Source: Haladaptatus halobius
GTDB taxonomy: Archaea; Halobacteriota; Halobacteria; Halobacteriales; Haladaptataceae
Length of the DNA stretch: 64,000 bases
Reading direction: 5' to 3'
Assembly (NCBI RefSeq): GCF_020618475.1
Contig: NZ_CP085341.1
Location: 206,725 to 270,724 of the forward strand
Shown: in pieces, positions 16,150 through 26,700 of the stretch
How the letters are laid out: each line of letters begins with the position of its first letter
Position numbering within the stretch: the stretch's first letter is position 1
The notes under the pieces: generated by a model
Databases searched by the model: none
Told to the model about the DNA's origin: nothing
Seen by the model: the letters and a program-made list of their open reading frames with translations, nothing else
Made by a program: the position numbers and the translations under genes

Positions 16150-17185
16150 AATAGCGGACAGTCAGCCTGCATCGGTCAGGCTGACAGTCTCCTGTTTCGC
16201 GTGGTACGGACACCAGATTTCCGGAGTAATCTGGCTGTTTTCAGCACTGCTCGCATCTCTACTATACGTCGGAGTCTACACTACTGACAGTCCCGCCGGA
16301 GGACTTCCGGGATGACAGTTACTCCCTGCTGATACTGGCAGTCGTGGAGTGTCGTGACAGCCGGACAGTCCCTGTTGTCGCTGCTAGACGGCCATCTATT
16401 CCGGCAGGGTGGACAGTCCCACCGGTTGGATCCTGCCGGAACCCAGGCCGGGCTGGTCGGCAGATCTGACAGTCCTCTGTCGCGGTTGTGCCGGCGCACA
16501 CGGCATTCTGTTGCTCGTGGACAGTCCCATGCGTTGCACCCTCTACTGTTGAGGTCTCTCTCATTGAAATTGCGGTGTCTCGCAGAAGACGGCACCCCAC
16601 TGGTGCGTTAACGGTGGCATCCAGATGGCGCGTCCATTTTGGTATCTCTCCTGGTGCGCTCACGTTGGCACCCTGATCATGTCGTCACACCGGCACCCCA
16701 GTAATGCGTGGTGCTGCTGGCACCCAGTAGTGCAGCAAGATGCGTTGACTGTGTCGCTCAAGTCGGCACCCCAGATGCCGGTAGCACTGGCTGGCACTTC
16801 CACACGGAGTAGACAACGGTTTCCTCGCTGTGTCCCGGCAGGGCAGACTGTCCAGTACTCTCGTGGCAGACTGTCCATCTCTCTCGTCGGTCGTTCTTTC
16901 AAGGGTACTCCGGCCAGTCTCGTCTGTGTTGGCCGTCACTCGGTCTCTGGGGTGCCCTCCTCGCTGTCGCTATAGCCGTCGCGTCTTGCTGCTGCTGTTG
17001 CTGTTGCGGCCTCCCGCTGTGCGGCACACTGCCCGGTTCTGCTCAGGGGGGCTTGCCGCCCTCCCGGTGCTGACTGTCCTGCTGGCGGTCTACTCTCCTC
17101 TGCGGGCCGCTGCTCGCACTGCTGGACTATCCCTCTCTCGTCTCTGCGTCTTTCCGCTCTGAGTTCGGCACGGCCTGACTGTCTC
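16150..17185. repeat. GACAGTC and GGCACCC repeat arrays
   Basis: Seven exact GACAGTC at 16157, 16183, 16286, 16364, 16412, 16468 and 16520, usually followed by CC. Then five exact GGCACCC at 16591, 16667, 16692, 16719 and 16765. Then the first motif in reverse orientation (GACTGTC) at 16846, 16869, 17072 and 17177. Spacing is irregular, so this is not CRISPR. No gene fits, and the open frames are repeat-driven low-complexity peptides. The region up to about 17440 stays gene-free. A conjugation origin, partition or replication site, or regulator-binding array are possible roles. Confidence 0.7.
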
Positions 17186-17662
17186 ACAGTCTCACCATCG
17201 TGTTTCCTCCTCGCGTGACCTCGGGTGGGCTGTCCCACTCCTACGGAGCCACCATGCTGACGGTCTCTGCACTCGTCGGGGTCGCGCCTGCTCTGTGCTT
17301 GTTGGGGTGCCCCTGTTCACGTCACGCTCGCCATCACCTGCATGTCGATCTGTTAGGGGTGCTCTCCATGGCACTTGGCATGGGATACCGTCTTTGTCGG
17401 CACCAGTCAGATCTCCACCATCGACACTATATAGTATTCTGATAATTCATTCTCAATACTATCTTCCCAGTAGTTGCGACCATTGTTGTCCGATGTTGAT
17501 TTCCTATACTCGGACTTCGAGAATCTCAAACTACTTTCGTAGAATAAAACCTGAGTAAGTACTCTTCGACCCACGGGTGGTTTCCGCTCTATAATGGTCG
17601 GAGGAGAGAATTTGATGTGCAATTGCCGGTAATATTTTGACGGTCGTCATGGTAGTGAGAGT

Positions 17663-18118
17663 ATGGACGAACCCGAATCATGGGATGTTTTGATCGACGA
17701 ACTCCGTGGTAATCGCGCCGAACTTCTGTTAGCAATGAACGATAATTACCCGGCCGAGACACCAAAGCGAGAGCTAACTGACACAGTCAACTCCGTGAAC
17801 TATCATCTCGATATTCTCACCGAATGGGGCCTGATTGAGGTCGTCGCTCGCGAGCAGCAAGGCGATCGAATCCCCGCGCGTGTGTTCTCGCTCACTGATC
17901 GCGGTCGTGAGGCAGTCGAGGAGTTGTTTGAGCAGACAGATGCACGGCCAATACCCACCGCAGTTGAGCAGCATATCGAGAGTCTTCGGCGAGAAGTTCA
18001 GGTGGCACAAGATGAGGCAGAAGCAGCTCAGTCAGAAGCGCAGGCGGCACAGGAGCGAGTCGAGCGACTCAAAGAGTGGATTAAAGCCAACGTGGCTGAT
18101 TCTCAAGGTACTGGGTAG
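17663..18118 (+). CDS. wHTH regulator with C-terminal coiled coil
   Basis: 151 residues. The wHTH is in residues about 15-90 (ETPKRELTDTVNSVNYHLDILTEWGLIEV, wing ARVFSLTDRGREAVEELF), followed by a heptad-rich coiled coil (HIESLRREVQVAQ...AQAAQERVERLKEWI) that should dimerise it. This architecture is typical of haloarchaeal ArsR/PadR-like element regulators. Lies between the repeat array and the conjugation operon, making it a candidate regulator of either. Its 3' end overlaps the convergent small membrane gene by 16 bp. Confidence 0.85.
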   Translation: MDEPESWDVLIDELRGNRAELLLAMNDNYPAETPKRELTDTVNSVNYHLDILTEWGLIEVVAREQQGDRIPARVFSLTDRGREAVEELFEQTDARPIPTAVEQHIESLRREVQVAQDEAEAAQSEAQAAQERVERLKEWIKANVADSQGTG

Positions 18119-18297
18119 TAAAAGCGCGTGAGATAACAGCCGAGGAGGAACCCGACGATCGCACCGGCGTCACCAATTATCGGCTGCAGTGCAGCGAAGA
18201 TACCCATCGAGAGAAGGAGCGCTATCGGGATGACTTTCAGCCAATAGACCGCTTTCTTCCCGAGTCCTGTGTTCGAGGACGATGTCTGTGTACCCAT
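18103..18297 (-). CDS. small two-helix membrane protein
   Basis: 64 residues: polar N-terminus (MGTQTSSSNTGLGKK), then hydrophobic helices (VIPIALLLSMGIFAAL and AGAIVGFLLGCYLTRF). Follows the small gene 18304-18522 by 6 bp on the same strand. No family recognised; possibly an element-encoded membrane factor. Confidence 0.55.
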   Translation of the reverse strand: MGTQTSSSNTGLGKKAVYWLKVIPIALLLSMGIFAALQPIIGDAGAIVGFLLGCYLTRFYYPVP

Positions 18298-18303
18298 CTA
18301 ATC

Positions 18304-18522
18304 TTACCTGTTAGATTCATATTCGTCGAACCGCTCTAAAAGTCCTTTGCCGGTTTCTTCTCGTGACTGCAAATCTCGTTCAATAAACTCAATGAGTCTG
18401 TCGCCAACACTGGGGTAGGTCCGCGGCACGCCTTTTTTCCATTCATTCCAGGTGTCTTCGTCTTCGATTTTAAGCGGATACGTTATCATTCGGATATCGT
18501 CTTGTGATTTGAGGGCATCCAT
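18304..18522 (-). CDS. small hypothetical protein (RHH-like?)
   Basis: 72 residues. The stretch MITYPLKIEDEDTWNEWKKG, with a beta strand then helices ending LIEFIERDLQSR, resembles a ribbon-helix-helix protein, but this is only an impression. An internal start at MITYPLK would give 61 residues. Divergent from the conjugation operon across a 140-bp gap that contains the ATACCCTAT inverted repeat, so it could encode the repressor that binds there. Confidence 0.55.
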   Translation of the reverse strand: MDALKSQDDIRMITYPLKIEDEDTWNEWKKGVPRTYPSVGDRLIEFIERDLQSREETGKGLLERFDEYESNR

Positions 18523-18575
18523 AAGTACCTCATGGTTTGTGTTACTGCTATTATATTACTGAAGGTTACCATACA

Positions 18576-18609
18576 ATACCCTATAAGACATAAAATTCTA
18601 ATAGGGTAT
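18576..18609. promoter_or_regulatory. inverted-repeat operator before conjugation genes
   Basis: Perfect 9-bp arms ATACCCTAT (18576-18584) and ATAGGGTAT (18601-18609) with an AT-rich 16-bp spacer, 54 bp upstream of the pilin-like gene. The centre-to-centre distance of 25 bp is about two to two and a half helical turns. Likely operator of the divergent promoter pair. Confidence 0.6.
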
Positions 18610-18662
18610 GAGGCGTTAGTTACTAGTACCATAACTACGTTATTAGATATGAGGTAGTACTA

Positions 18663-19046
18663 ATGAAAGGATATCAAACCTTACGTCATCATGCAACCCG
18701 ACTCAGTCGCCCACAGATACTCGCGATCGCCACCGGTCTCGCACTCATCGCCGTTGACCCCGTAGCGGCGGCGGGGGCCTGTGACGTCCCGAACGCGTCG
18801 AACGGTATCAACCAAGGTGGGCAACTGCTCCGAAGCATCCTCGTCCTCGCCGGGATTTTCGTCGGCGGCAAGTCGATGATCTCCTCACGAAGTGGTGGGA
18901 GTCACGGCAAGGCCGGGTCGCGAAAGACGCTTGGGGTCGCCATCGGCCTGTTGTTCGCTGGCGCGGCACTCCCGCAACTCGCCGGGTGGGTGCTCGGGAT
19001 GTTCGGGAGTTCGCTCTCGGATGTCGGCCTCGGCTGCATGTTCTAA
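18663..19046 (+). CDS. VirB2-like conjugative pilin candidate
   Basis: 127 residues. Signal-peptide-like N-terminus ending LIAVDPVAAAG, then GACDVPNASNGINQGGQLL, a hydrophobic segment (LRSILVLAGIFVGG), a short basic loop (SSRSGGSHGKAGSRKT) and a longer hydrophobic segment (LGVAIGLLFAGAALPQLAGWVLGMF). This is the layout of VirB2/TrbC pilins: a cleaved leader and two helices joined by a basic loop. First gene of the conjugation operon. Assignment rests on topology and position, not on sequence identity. Confidence 0.6.
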   Translation: MKGYQTLRHHATRLSRPQILAIATGLALIAVDPVAAAGACDVPNASNGINQGGQLLRSILVLAGIFVGGKSMISSRSGGSHGKAGSRKTLGVAIGLLFAGAALPQLAGWVLGMFGSSLSDVGLGCMF

Positions 19047-19095
19047 CCTCTGACGAACGGTCTACTGATCATCTTCCTCCTCCCACCACCACGCT

Positions 19096-20601
19096 ATGAC
19101 CCATCACACTGTTCCCCGAGTGCTCGTGTGTATCCTCCTCGTGAGTGTGCTTGCCGTCGGGTGTTCCGTTGCCCAATCGACGACCACGACCGCCCCGACG
19201 CCGACGAACAACTCGACAAATGCGAGCACTGGAAACACGAATGCGACGAACCAGACGGTATCGCCACGGCCGAACGTCAACCCCTACGGACAGGACTACC
19301 TGAACAAGACAGGCAAATTCAACTCCAACAACTCGACACTTGGCGTCTACAACAATTCCAGCGGGATGCAAGTCGGTGGGGGTGGGATGTTCTACAATTC
19401 CATCCTCGACGGCTTTCTCGCCATCCTCGGTTACTTCGTGAACGGGCTATTTTGGCTGATTGACGCCTCCCTGGGCATTGCCGTGAAGATGATAACGTTC
19501 ACGCCCGCCCCGCATTGGGGCAGTGGCTGGTATCAGAACCCCGGTAATACGATCTGGCCCGAGAAGTACCACGACTGGAAGAGCAACGCCCAGCCGTGGA
19601 CGTTCTTCATCTGCATCATGGCAACGGGGATTTACCTCGCGTTCGGACAGCGTGGCTTCGGCATCCTTCCCGCCCGGTATGAACGACAAGGATCGAAACA
19701 TCTCATCCTCGCGTGGGTCATGGCCTTCTGGGGCTGGCAACTCGCCGGCTTCTGGCTGAATATCTCGAACGCGCTCGGGCACGGGATTACTGCCGATCTC
19801 ACCCAGACGTCAATTGCGTCGAATAGTCTCAAAGGCGTGCTCCTGATCGGAATGTTCTTTGTCGGGATTTGGAACATCTGGGTATTCCTTGTCATCATCT
19901 CGTTGGTGAGCCTTCGATTCATCGGTCTGACAGCGTTGACACCGTGGATACCGTTCTTTTTCGCGTTGAAGGCGATGCCCATTCGTGGGTTGGGAATGAT
20001 CGGCGACGGCCTCACGAAGTTGTGGTTCATGCTCTCGTTGGTGACGCTCCCGGTCTCAATTGCCTTGTCTGTGGGCTTCTCCCCGATGACCACGGATATC
20101 TTCAAGACCTACGGCATTGGTGGCCTCCAACTCGTCGCGATGCAGCTCGGGACGGCCGTGGCCTGTCTCGTGATGCCGTACGTGATGTACCAGAAAGGCG
20201 GGCAAGCGTTGGCGTCTGTCGGTGTCGTCGGATCGGCACCCACCGCCGAAGGAATGCGGGAGTCCTATCAGGATCAGCGCCAGCGTGCGTACGACCTCAA
20301 AGAGTCGACGAAACAGACGGTCACCGAAGTGCGTGACACCCATCGAGGGCTCCGTGGTGCGGACCCTGTCGGCGACGGTGGGCGGGGCTACGCGACCGGA
20401 CAGGCCGGACGACAGACGTTCCAGACGTACACCCAGACGATCAACCAACGAATTCAGAACATCCGTGGCGGGGATAGTATCGACCCGGAGACGGGTGGCG
20501 AAATCCAGCATGGACTTGAGCGTCATTTCCCCAAGAACGATGAATTAGAACAGCTGCGGCAGGATCGACTCAACGACATTCGCAACAGATTACAGGACTG
20601 A
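19096..20601 (+). CDS. VirB6/TrbL-like conjugation membrane protein
   Basis: 501 residues. N-terminal secretion signal with a lipobox-like VLAVGC (Cys about 23), then a Thr/Asn-rich extracellular stretch with many N-x-S/T sequons. Five or more hydrophobic segments follow between about 105 and 375 (including FFICIMATGIYLAFG, ILAWVMAFWGWQLAGFWL, LIGMFFVGIWNIWVFLVI), and a soluble Gln/Arg-rich C-terminal tail. Position between pilin-like and VirB4-like genes and polytopic topology suggest the channel component of the mating apparatus. Confidence 0.7.
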   Translation: MTHHTVPRVLVCILLVSVLAVGCSVAQSTTTTAPTPTNNSTNASTGNTNATNQTVSPRPNVNPYGQDYLNKTGKFNSNNSTLGVYNNSSGMQVGGGGMFYNSILDGFLAILGYFVNGLFWLIDASLGIAVKMITFTPAPHWGSGWYQNPGNTIWPEKYHDWKSNAQPWTFFICIMATGIYLAFGQRGFGILPARYERQGSKHLILAWVMAFWGWQLAGFWLNISNALGHGITADLTQTSIASNSLKGVLLIGMFFVGIWNIWVFLVIISLVSLRFIGLTALTPWIPFFFALKAMPIRGLGMIGDGLTKLWFMLSLVTLPVSIALSVGFSPMTTDIFKTYGIGGLQLVAMQLGTAVACLVMPYVMYQKGGQALASVGVVGSAPTAEGMRESYQDQRQRAYDLKESTKQTVTEVRDTHRGLRGADPVGDGGRGYATGQAGRQTFQTYTQTINQRIQNIRGGDSIDPETGGEIQHGLERHFPKNDELEQLRQDRLNDIRNRLQD

Positions 20602-20609
20602 CCGAACTT

Positions 20610-23600
20610 ATGAGTGACGACAGTAATTCACACGGCGGGCATATCGGCCTCGAAACAATCATTCCACAGGAGACAACGGGGAACGTCTTCGCGACGGTAC
20701 TCGGGCTCTCCATCGGAGAGCTAGCTCTGGTCGTCCTCCCGACGGCCCTGCTGGCGTACATCGAACTGACCTACATCTCGGTGCCGGTGATGTGGTTTTT
20801 CGTGTCTGTGGGTTGCCTGGCGGGCGGGTTGTACTTCGCGGTGAAGCAAACGCCATGGTATGCAACGCCGCTCGAAACCATCTCGAAGAAATTCGATTAC
20901 CTCCGGTCGCGATTCCGGATGCCGCTGGTCGGCCCGGACGCGGCGGACGTCCCTGGTGTGGCAGACATTCACTCCGAGTATGATGCGTTGGAAACGGACG
21001 ATGGGACGCTCTTTACGCACATCACCGTGGATCTGCAGAACGTCTCGGAACACGACCGGACAGAGGGGATTCTCGACGCGGCAGGTCTCGCAAACGGGTT
21101 CAACAAACATATCGCACAGGCCGAATCGGATGGCTTCGACGTGAAGATTCACCTGCCACAGACGCCCCCACGCGACATCTCACAGACGGATGCCCTCGAT
21201 GAGGCAGCGTTTGACAAGACTCTCCCCCAAGTGGCCCGTGACTATGCGCGTGCGCAAGCGGAACACTACGTCGAGTGGTTGGCGACGTCGGGGATGATGG
21301 AACAGACGTGTACCATCGTCGTCTGGATTGCCCCGCACGAGGTCGACACACCGAGCGCCGATGCAGGCTATATCGCACAACTCGCCGACCTCTTGGGCAC
21401 CGGTCTCTTCTCGGCGGGTGACGCGACGAAAGACAACCAAGCCGTCGCCCTCGACCGCCGGGTTGAGACGGTGAAGAAAGCCATCGCAAGCGTGTCGAAA
21501 GGAACACGCCTGTCGGCTGATGAAAGCGTGGCCTACCTCCGCGAGTTCTGGCTGGACGAACAGACGCCCTTCAGCTACTCCGAGGTCACATCTGACGCGC
21601 CAATACCCGAGACGGCATACGTCAGTGACGACCGCGATGAAGACGACGAGGCGGACGCTGACAACGACCAGGCGGGGTGGCAAGAGACACTCCAACCAGT
21701 ACGCGACTGGATCACGCAACAGACATCCTCGAATGCACGCGAACGGGCGATCTATGGTCCGGCCAACGTCGATGAGACGGTCAATAGTGTGGGTGTCAAC
21801 GACGACTTTTACACGAGCAGCCTGTGGGTCGTCGGGTGGCCGTCGTCGCCTTCGCCCGGCTTCCTGACCGATGCCCTCACCGTCCCCGGTGTCCGCCTGG
21901 ATGCCTCGCTGTACGTCCACGCGACCGAGTACCGGGACAAGATGGACGAACTCGCGACCGATCAGGAGTGGTTGAGTGCGATGGGAATCGAGAAAGAAGG
22001 TAAGCAGGCCAAAGCCGACGACGCGGACGTTGCCGCCACGCAGAAGATCATTCTTCGCGATCACATGCGCGATAACGGCGTTGAGTGCTCCGAGATATCG
22101 ATGATCGTCACGGTGCGGGCTGACACGCGGGAGAAAGCACTCAAGGTCCGCAAGCACGTGAAGACGGAATTTCTGGGACCGAACGATATCGTCGCGACGG
22201 AAGCGGACGACCGCCAGCTCGCCGCGATGAAAACCACGAGTCCAACCCCCGGTGACGCCTTCAACGACGCCTCACAGAACGACACACGCTTTGAGATGCC
22301 ATCGGACACGCTGGGGGCAATGTTCCCGATGGCGGGCGGCTATCAGACGCACGAGTCCGGGACCATCTACGGGATGGCACTCGCCCGGTCAGGTGCACCG
22401 CTCGGGTTGCTACAGGTTGACCGCCGGACGCTCGCCGTCCCCCACCGGTTCTGGGTTGGCCGCTCTGGTTCGGGCAAGTCGTTCAACATCAAGGATTTGC
22501 TCATCGCTGATATGCTCCGGACGCCGAACCTCCGAACGATTATCGTCGATATCGCCCGCGGGTTCGATGGCGTGGTTGAGACGTTCGATGGTGGGAAGGT
22601 CAAAGTTGGAGAGACGAAGATTAACCCGTTCGAAGTCCGTGCACCCGGCGAACACGGCGAGGGTTTCACGGCTGACCTCTCCTCGAAGATTAACCTCATC
22701 GCCGATATGTTCTATTTGTACCTCCAGAAGAACGCCACCGACCCCGAGGAGCTGCGCGCCACGCTCGTCGAACTCATTCGGAAGACGTACTCCAACGCGG
22801 GCATCACCGACGACCCCGAGACGCATTCAAAGAAGAAATCCCCGACGATGGTAGATTTCTTCTCTGTGTTAGCCGATGCCGCGACGAACCCCGAGGAGTA
22901 CACCGCCGAAGGCACGGATTTCGAGACCGAGAACATGGTCGAACACGCGGGGATACTTCTCACCGCCCTCAAACCATTCAAACCCACGCCCGACGATGAA
23001 CCCGATGGCGCGTTTGAGTGGATGAGTGGTGAATCGGAGGTCGACCTCTCCAGTCGTGTGCTGTACTTCGATATGCAGAAATTCGAGGGGAAACCCGCGG
23101 TCGAGAAGGGCATGGCGATGGCCTACATCCTCTCGATCGCCCCCGAGGTCGCGAAACAGACGAACAACTACGTGGACGTGGTCGTTGACGAAGCACACGA
23201 CTTGTTTGCTGAGGCGGCACACGCAGGCCGGTTAGAGTCGATGGTGCGAGCGGGTCGGAACGCCGGGTTGATGTTCGACTTCATCTCACAGGCCGACGAC
23301 GACTTCAACGAAGACGCGGCAAAGCGCATCGCGAAGCAGTGTGCCATCTCGGGGTGGCAGGACATGGGGAAGATGGGACTGTCCGATCCCGAACCATTCG
23401 GACTGACGGACATGCAGGCGAGTCAACTTGCCGGGGGATTAGCCGCGGGAGACAAGGATGAGACGTCCTACTCCGAGTGTCTCGTCGACGTTGACGGCGA
23501 TGTCTACCGCGTCCGGAAACGCGTGAGTGACTACGCGAAGGCCGTCCTCGATTACCGTGAGTCCGACAACGGCGACTTTGACGCCTACCTTGCCCGTGAG

Positions 23601-23732
23601 TTGGCCGACGATGCCAGTGACGACCAGAAGGACAGTGAGACGGAAGACACCGAGCGCACCGACGAGACTGCCGAGGAAGAGAGCAGCAGCGAACCACAGT
23701 CATTTGCACCGAAACCGATGGAGGCCGACTAA
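20610..23732 (+). CDS. VirB4-like conjugation ATPase
   Basis: 1040 residues. Two hydrophobic N-terminal segments (about 23-60) anchor it to the membrane, as in haloarchaeal VirB4 homologues. The middle is a VirB4-type alpha/beta domain. Walker A is GRSGSGKS (residues 617-624); Walker B is VVVDEAHD (D860, E861). The tail is very acidic. VirB4 ATPases power pilus assembly and DNA transfer. The start at 20610 lies 8 bp after the previous stop and the stop overlaps the next ATG (TAATG), so the three large genes form a tight operon. Confidence 0.93.
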   Translation: MSDDSNSHGGHIGLETIIPQETTGNVFATVLGLSIGELALVVLPTALLAYIELTYISVPVMWFFVSVGCLAGGLYFAVKQTPWYATPLETISKKFDYLRSRFRMPLVGPDAADVPGVADIHSEYDALETDDGTLFTHITVDLQNVSEHDRTEGILDAAGLANGFNKHIAQAESDGFDVKIHLPQTPPRDISQTDALDEAAFDKTLPQVARDYARAQAEHYVEWLATSGMMEQTCTIVVWIAPHEVDTPSADAGYIAQLADLLGTGLFSAGDATKDNQAVALDRRVETVKKAIASVSKGTRLSADESVAYLREFWLDEQTPFSYSEVTSDAPIPETAYVSDDRDEDDEADADNDQAGWQETLQPVRDWITQQTSSNARERAIYGPANVDETVNSVGVNDDFYTSSLWVVGWPSSPSPGFLTDALTVPGVRLDASLYVHATEYRDKMDELATDQEWLSAMGIEKEGKQAKADDADVAATQKIILRDHMRDNGVECSEISMIVTVRADTREKALKVRKHVKTEFLGPNDIVATEADDRQLAAMKTTSPTPGDAFNDASQNDTRFEMPSDTLGAMFPMAGGYQTHESGTIYGMALARSGAPLGLLQVDRRTLAVPHRFWVGRSGSGKSFNIKDLLIADMLRTPNLRTIIVDIARGFDGVVETFDGGKVKVGETKINPFEVRAPGEHGEGFTADLSSKINLIADMFYLYLQKNATDPEELRATLVELIRKTYSNAGITDDPETHSKKKSPTMVDFFSVLADAATNPEEYTAEGTDFETENMVEHAGILLTALKPFKPTPDDEPDGAFEWMSGESEVDLSSRVLYFDMQKFEGKPAVEKGMAMAYILSIAPEVAKQTNNYVDVVVDEAHDLFAEAAHAGRLESMVRAGRNAGLMFDFISQADDDFNEDAAKRIAKQCAISGWQDMGKMGLSDPEPFGLTDMQASQLAGGLAAGDKDETSYSECLVDVDGDVYRVRKRVSDYAKAVLDYRESDNGDFDAYLARELADDASDDQKDSETEDTERTDETAEEESSSEPQSFAPKPMEAD

Positions 23733-26700
23733 TGACAACCGAAATAGGCGAACTCACCGAACGACTCCGGCAGAACCGCAAGCGAAAGAAGATCAGCGAC
23801 ATCGAGGGGTTCGAACTCGATACGAAAGAACGCGACATCATCGAACGCAAGTGCGAGCACCTCGACAAACCAGTGTACAAGGTCCGTCCGTATCGCGGTG
23901 AGGGTGGGGTTCGCGAGGCGATCACCCTGTTGAACGGGATGCACGAAACAGCCGGGAGTCCCGAGACACACGCCTTTGAAATCGTCTATGACGAAGAGAT
24001 CCTCGACTTCCGGTTTGTGCCCGGTTCGGGGATTATTGGGAAGAACCTCCGTGACCAACTGTTCGAAGACTACCCTGACTCGACCGTCGAGCAACTCCCC
24101 GAGGCGTTCCCGGCGTGGGACGAGGATGAGTACGTCGCTGGGGCGCGGATGCATTTCTTCAAATCTACCGAGTACCCGATTCGACACATCGATATCGACG
24201 GCTTTGGTGATGAGAACGGCAGTCGTTCACAGGCGCGTGATCCGTTCAAGAACATTCTGACGAAGGTCACCGGCGGGAGTACCGACGTCATGTTGCAGGT
24301 CGTCTTTCGACCTTCACAACAGGGGTTCCGGTACCGCGGGAAGATGGCGAAGGTCGCTGACCGAATGCGAGCGCCGAACACGCGCTTCCTGACCGATTAC
24401 CCCGCGACGGACGTCGAGAAACAGGCCGCAGATATCATTGAGAATCAACAAAATGAGTCGATGTATGAGATCGAAATCCGTGTTGTCGCGGCCTCGAGCA
24501 CGAAAGAGGCAGCTGAAGGCCGGGTTCACTCGGTCGTGCATGCCCTTGACGAGTTCTATGAGAGTCACAACCGACAGGGGTTCTACGGGACGCCCGTCGG
24601 GAATACCACCCTCCGGTCGGCACGGAGCGATATGCATTCGTTCCTGTCGGCAACGGCGAGTCGGTCGTTCGAAGGCTATACCGATATGAAATGCACAGCA
24701 TCGGAACTGGCGGGTGTCGTCCATCTCTCCGGCGACGTGAACAACCCACACATCGATTACTCGGAATCACGCGCCGGGATTCCCGTCCCGATCGGCACGC
24801 CGCGTTTTGACTTTACCCGTGCGGGGTTGGATGAGACGGCAACGCCGCTGGAAAAGCAGGTCGCGATGTTCAACGCGAGCGCGCGAGGGGAGCCGTACTG
24901 GATCGGCACCGGTGCACGGAAAGGGACGGAAGCGGGGATTCACGAGGATGTGTTTAAACGCCACGTGTTCGTTCCCGGTTCAACAGGATACGGGAAGACG
25001 ACGCTGTTGAAGAATCTCTTCCGGCAGATGATGGACCGCGGTGTCGGTGGGATGTTCTACGACCCGAAGGGTGACGATGCCGAAGACGTCGTGTCACTCG
25101 TTCCTGAGGGACGCGAGGACGACGTAATCTACATCGAACTCGGCGGGAACCGGGACAAACAGGTCGGCTTCAACTTCCTCGAAGTGCCGTCGAGTGAACC
25201 GCCAGACACGCCCGCGTACAAAGAGGCGGTCGAAGCCCTTGCCGACGATCTGGAGGCGCTCATCTCTCTCGCTGGCGGCGAAGAGGACTACTGGGGACCA
25301 CGGATGAAACGAGTTGTTCGGAACATGGTTCGGGGCATGGCGAAAGCGGGCTACGACTGTACGTTGCTGGATATGTACTTCGCCCTCGTGAGTCAGGAGC
25401 GCCGCGAGCAGTACGCACAGATGCTCGAGGACGAACGGATCGACTGGATTGTCGAGTACGCCCGTGAGCAACTGGCGGACATGGAGGATTCGGACCTCGA
25501 ACCCCTGGTTGGACGGCTGCAACAGTGGATCGAGAACCCGATCACCCGCGAACTCGTGTCGTATCCGAAATCCACGTTCTCCGTTGAGGACGCCATCCGA
25601 GAGGGGAAAATCATCATCGTCGAGGATAACACGACCTCCGAGACGGTGGGGACGATGGTCGCGACCGCGTTGATCCGCCGAATCTGGGTGGCTGTCCGAG
25701 AACAGTCACGGATGGGTGAGAAGCCGCCAATGTTCTACAGCATCCTCGACGAGTTCGACAAGATCATCTCGGCCAACTCGAACATCGCTCGCATTCTGTC
25801 GTTGGCCCGGTCGAAGAACCTCTCGATTATCGGCGCGTGCCAGGACCTCTCGAACCAGCTCGACGGCAAAGAGCAGATCCAGAACGCGATTCTTGGCCAG
25901 TGTGGAACGATTCTCAATTTCAACCCACAGCGACCGGGAGAGGCGCGTCTCATGGCGAAGCGACATAGCGAGGATATCGGCCAACAGGACTTGGCCAACC
26001 TCGGGAAGTACCAGCTCTATATGCGGACGGACAACGAGCACGGTGAGCCGACGAAGACCTACAAGGTCGGGACGTTTCCCCCGATCGACGAGGTCGAGGA
26101 CGTCGCCCGGACCGATGAAGACAGAGAGGCACTCATCGAACGCTCGTTGGAACAATACGGTGGCGATCGTCGGACCAGCGAGGATCAGAAACGTGATTCC
26201 AAGTTCTACGACTATGATGGGACTGACGAGGACTACGAACTCACCGAGGAACGTGAGGCACTTATCCTGAAAGCCGCGTACGACCTCGCACTCAAAGATG
26301 ACGAGTGTGACGATGGTTTCGTCGAGAACCGGCGCATCTGGGAGCTGGCGAAAGAATGGATGGGCTTCGAGACACTCCGCGGGGAACAGTTCTGGGGAAT
26401 GGTCGACTATATCCCCGACAAACGGTTAGACCGAAGCGAACGCAACGGAGACATGTACCTCAAGTGCACACCGGAAGGCCGGGCGTTCTTCCTCGCGACG
26501 GGTGTGTCCTCGACCTCGGGGAAGGGGAAGCATCGTGAACTCCTGAAAGACGCCTACGACCCGCTGACGCTCGCCGGATTGGACGTCAGGCTTCCCATCC
26601 AGACCGGAGAGGAGGAAGCAGATGGCATCGCAAAGGTGCCGTTCGAAACCACGGTCTCACTCCGGAACGTCGAACGAGTGCGCGAACAGATCCGCGGCGA

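Noticed and set aside
16150..16880. CRISPR array
   Set aside because: Repeat units are only 7 bp, spacing is irregular and no cas genes are present.
16936..17238. Minus-strand 100-codon frame in the repeat region
   Set aside because: Low-complexity Arg/Gln/Glu peptide produced by the repeats; no start signal.
21180..22157. Minus-strand 325-codon frame inside the VirB4 gene
   Set aside because: Long only because of GC-rich third positions in the opposite-strand gene; no motifs.
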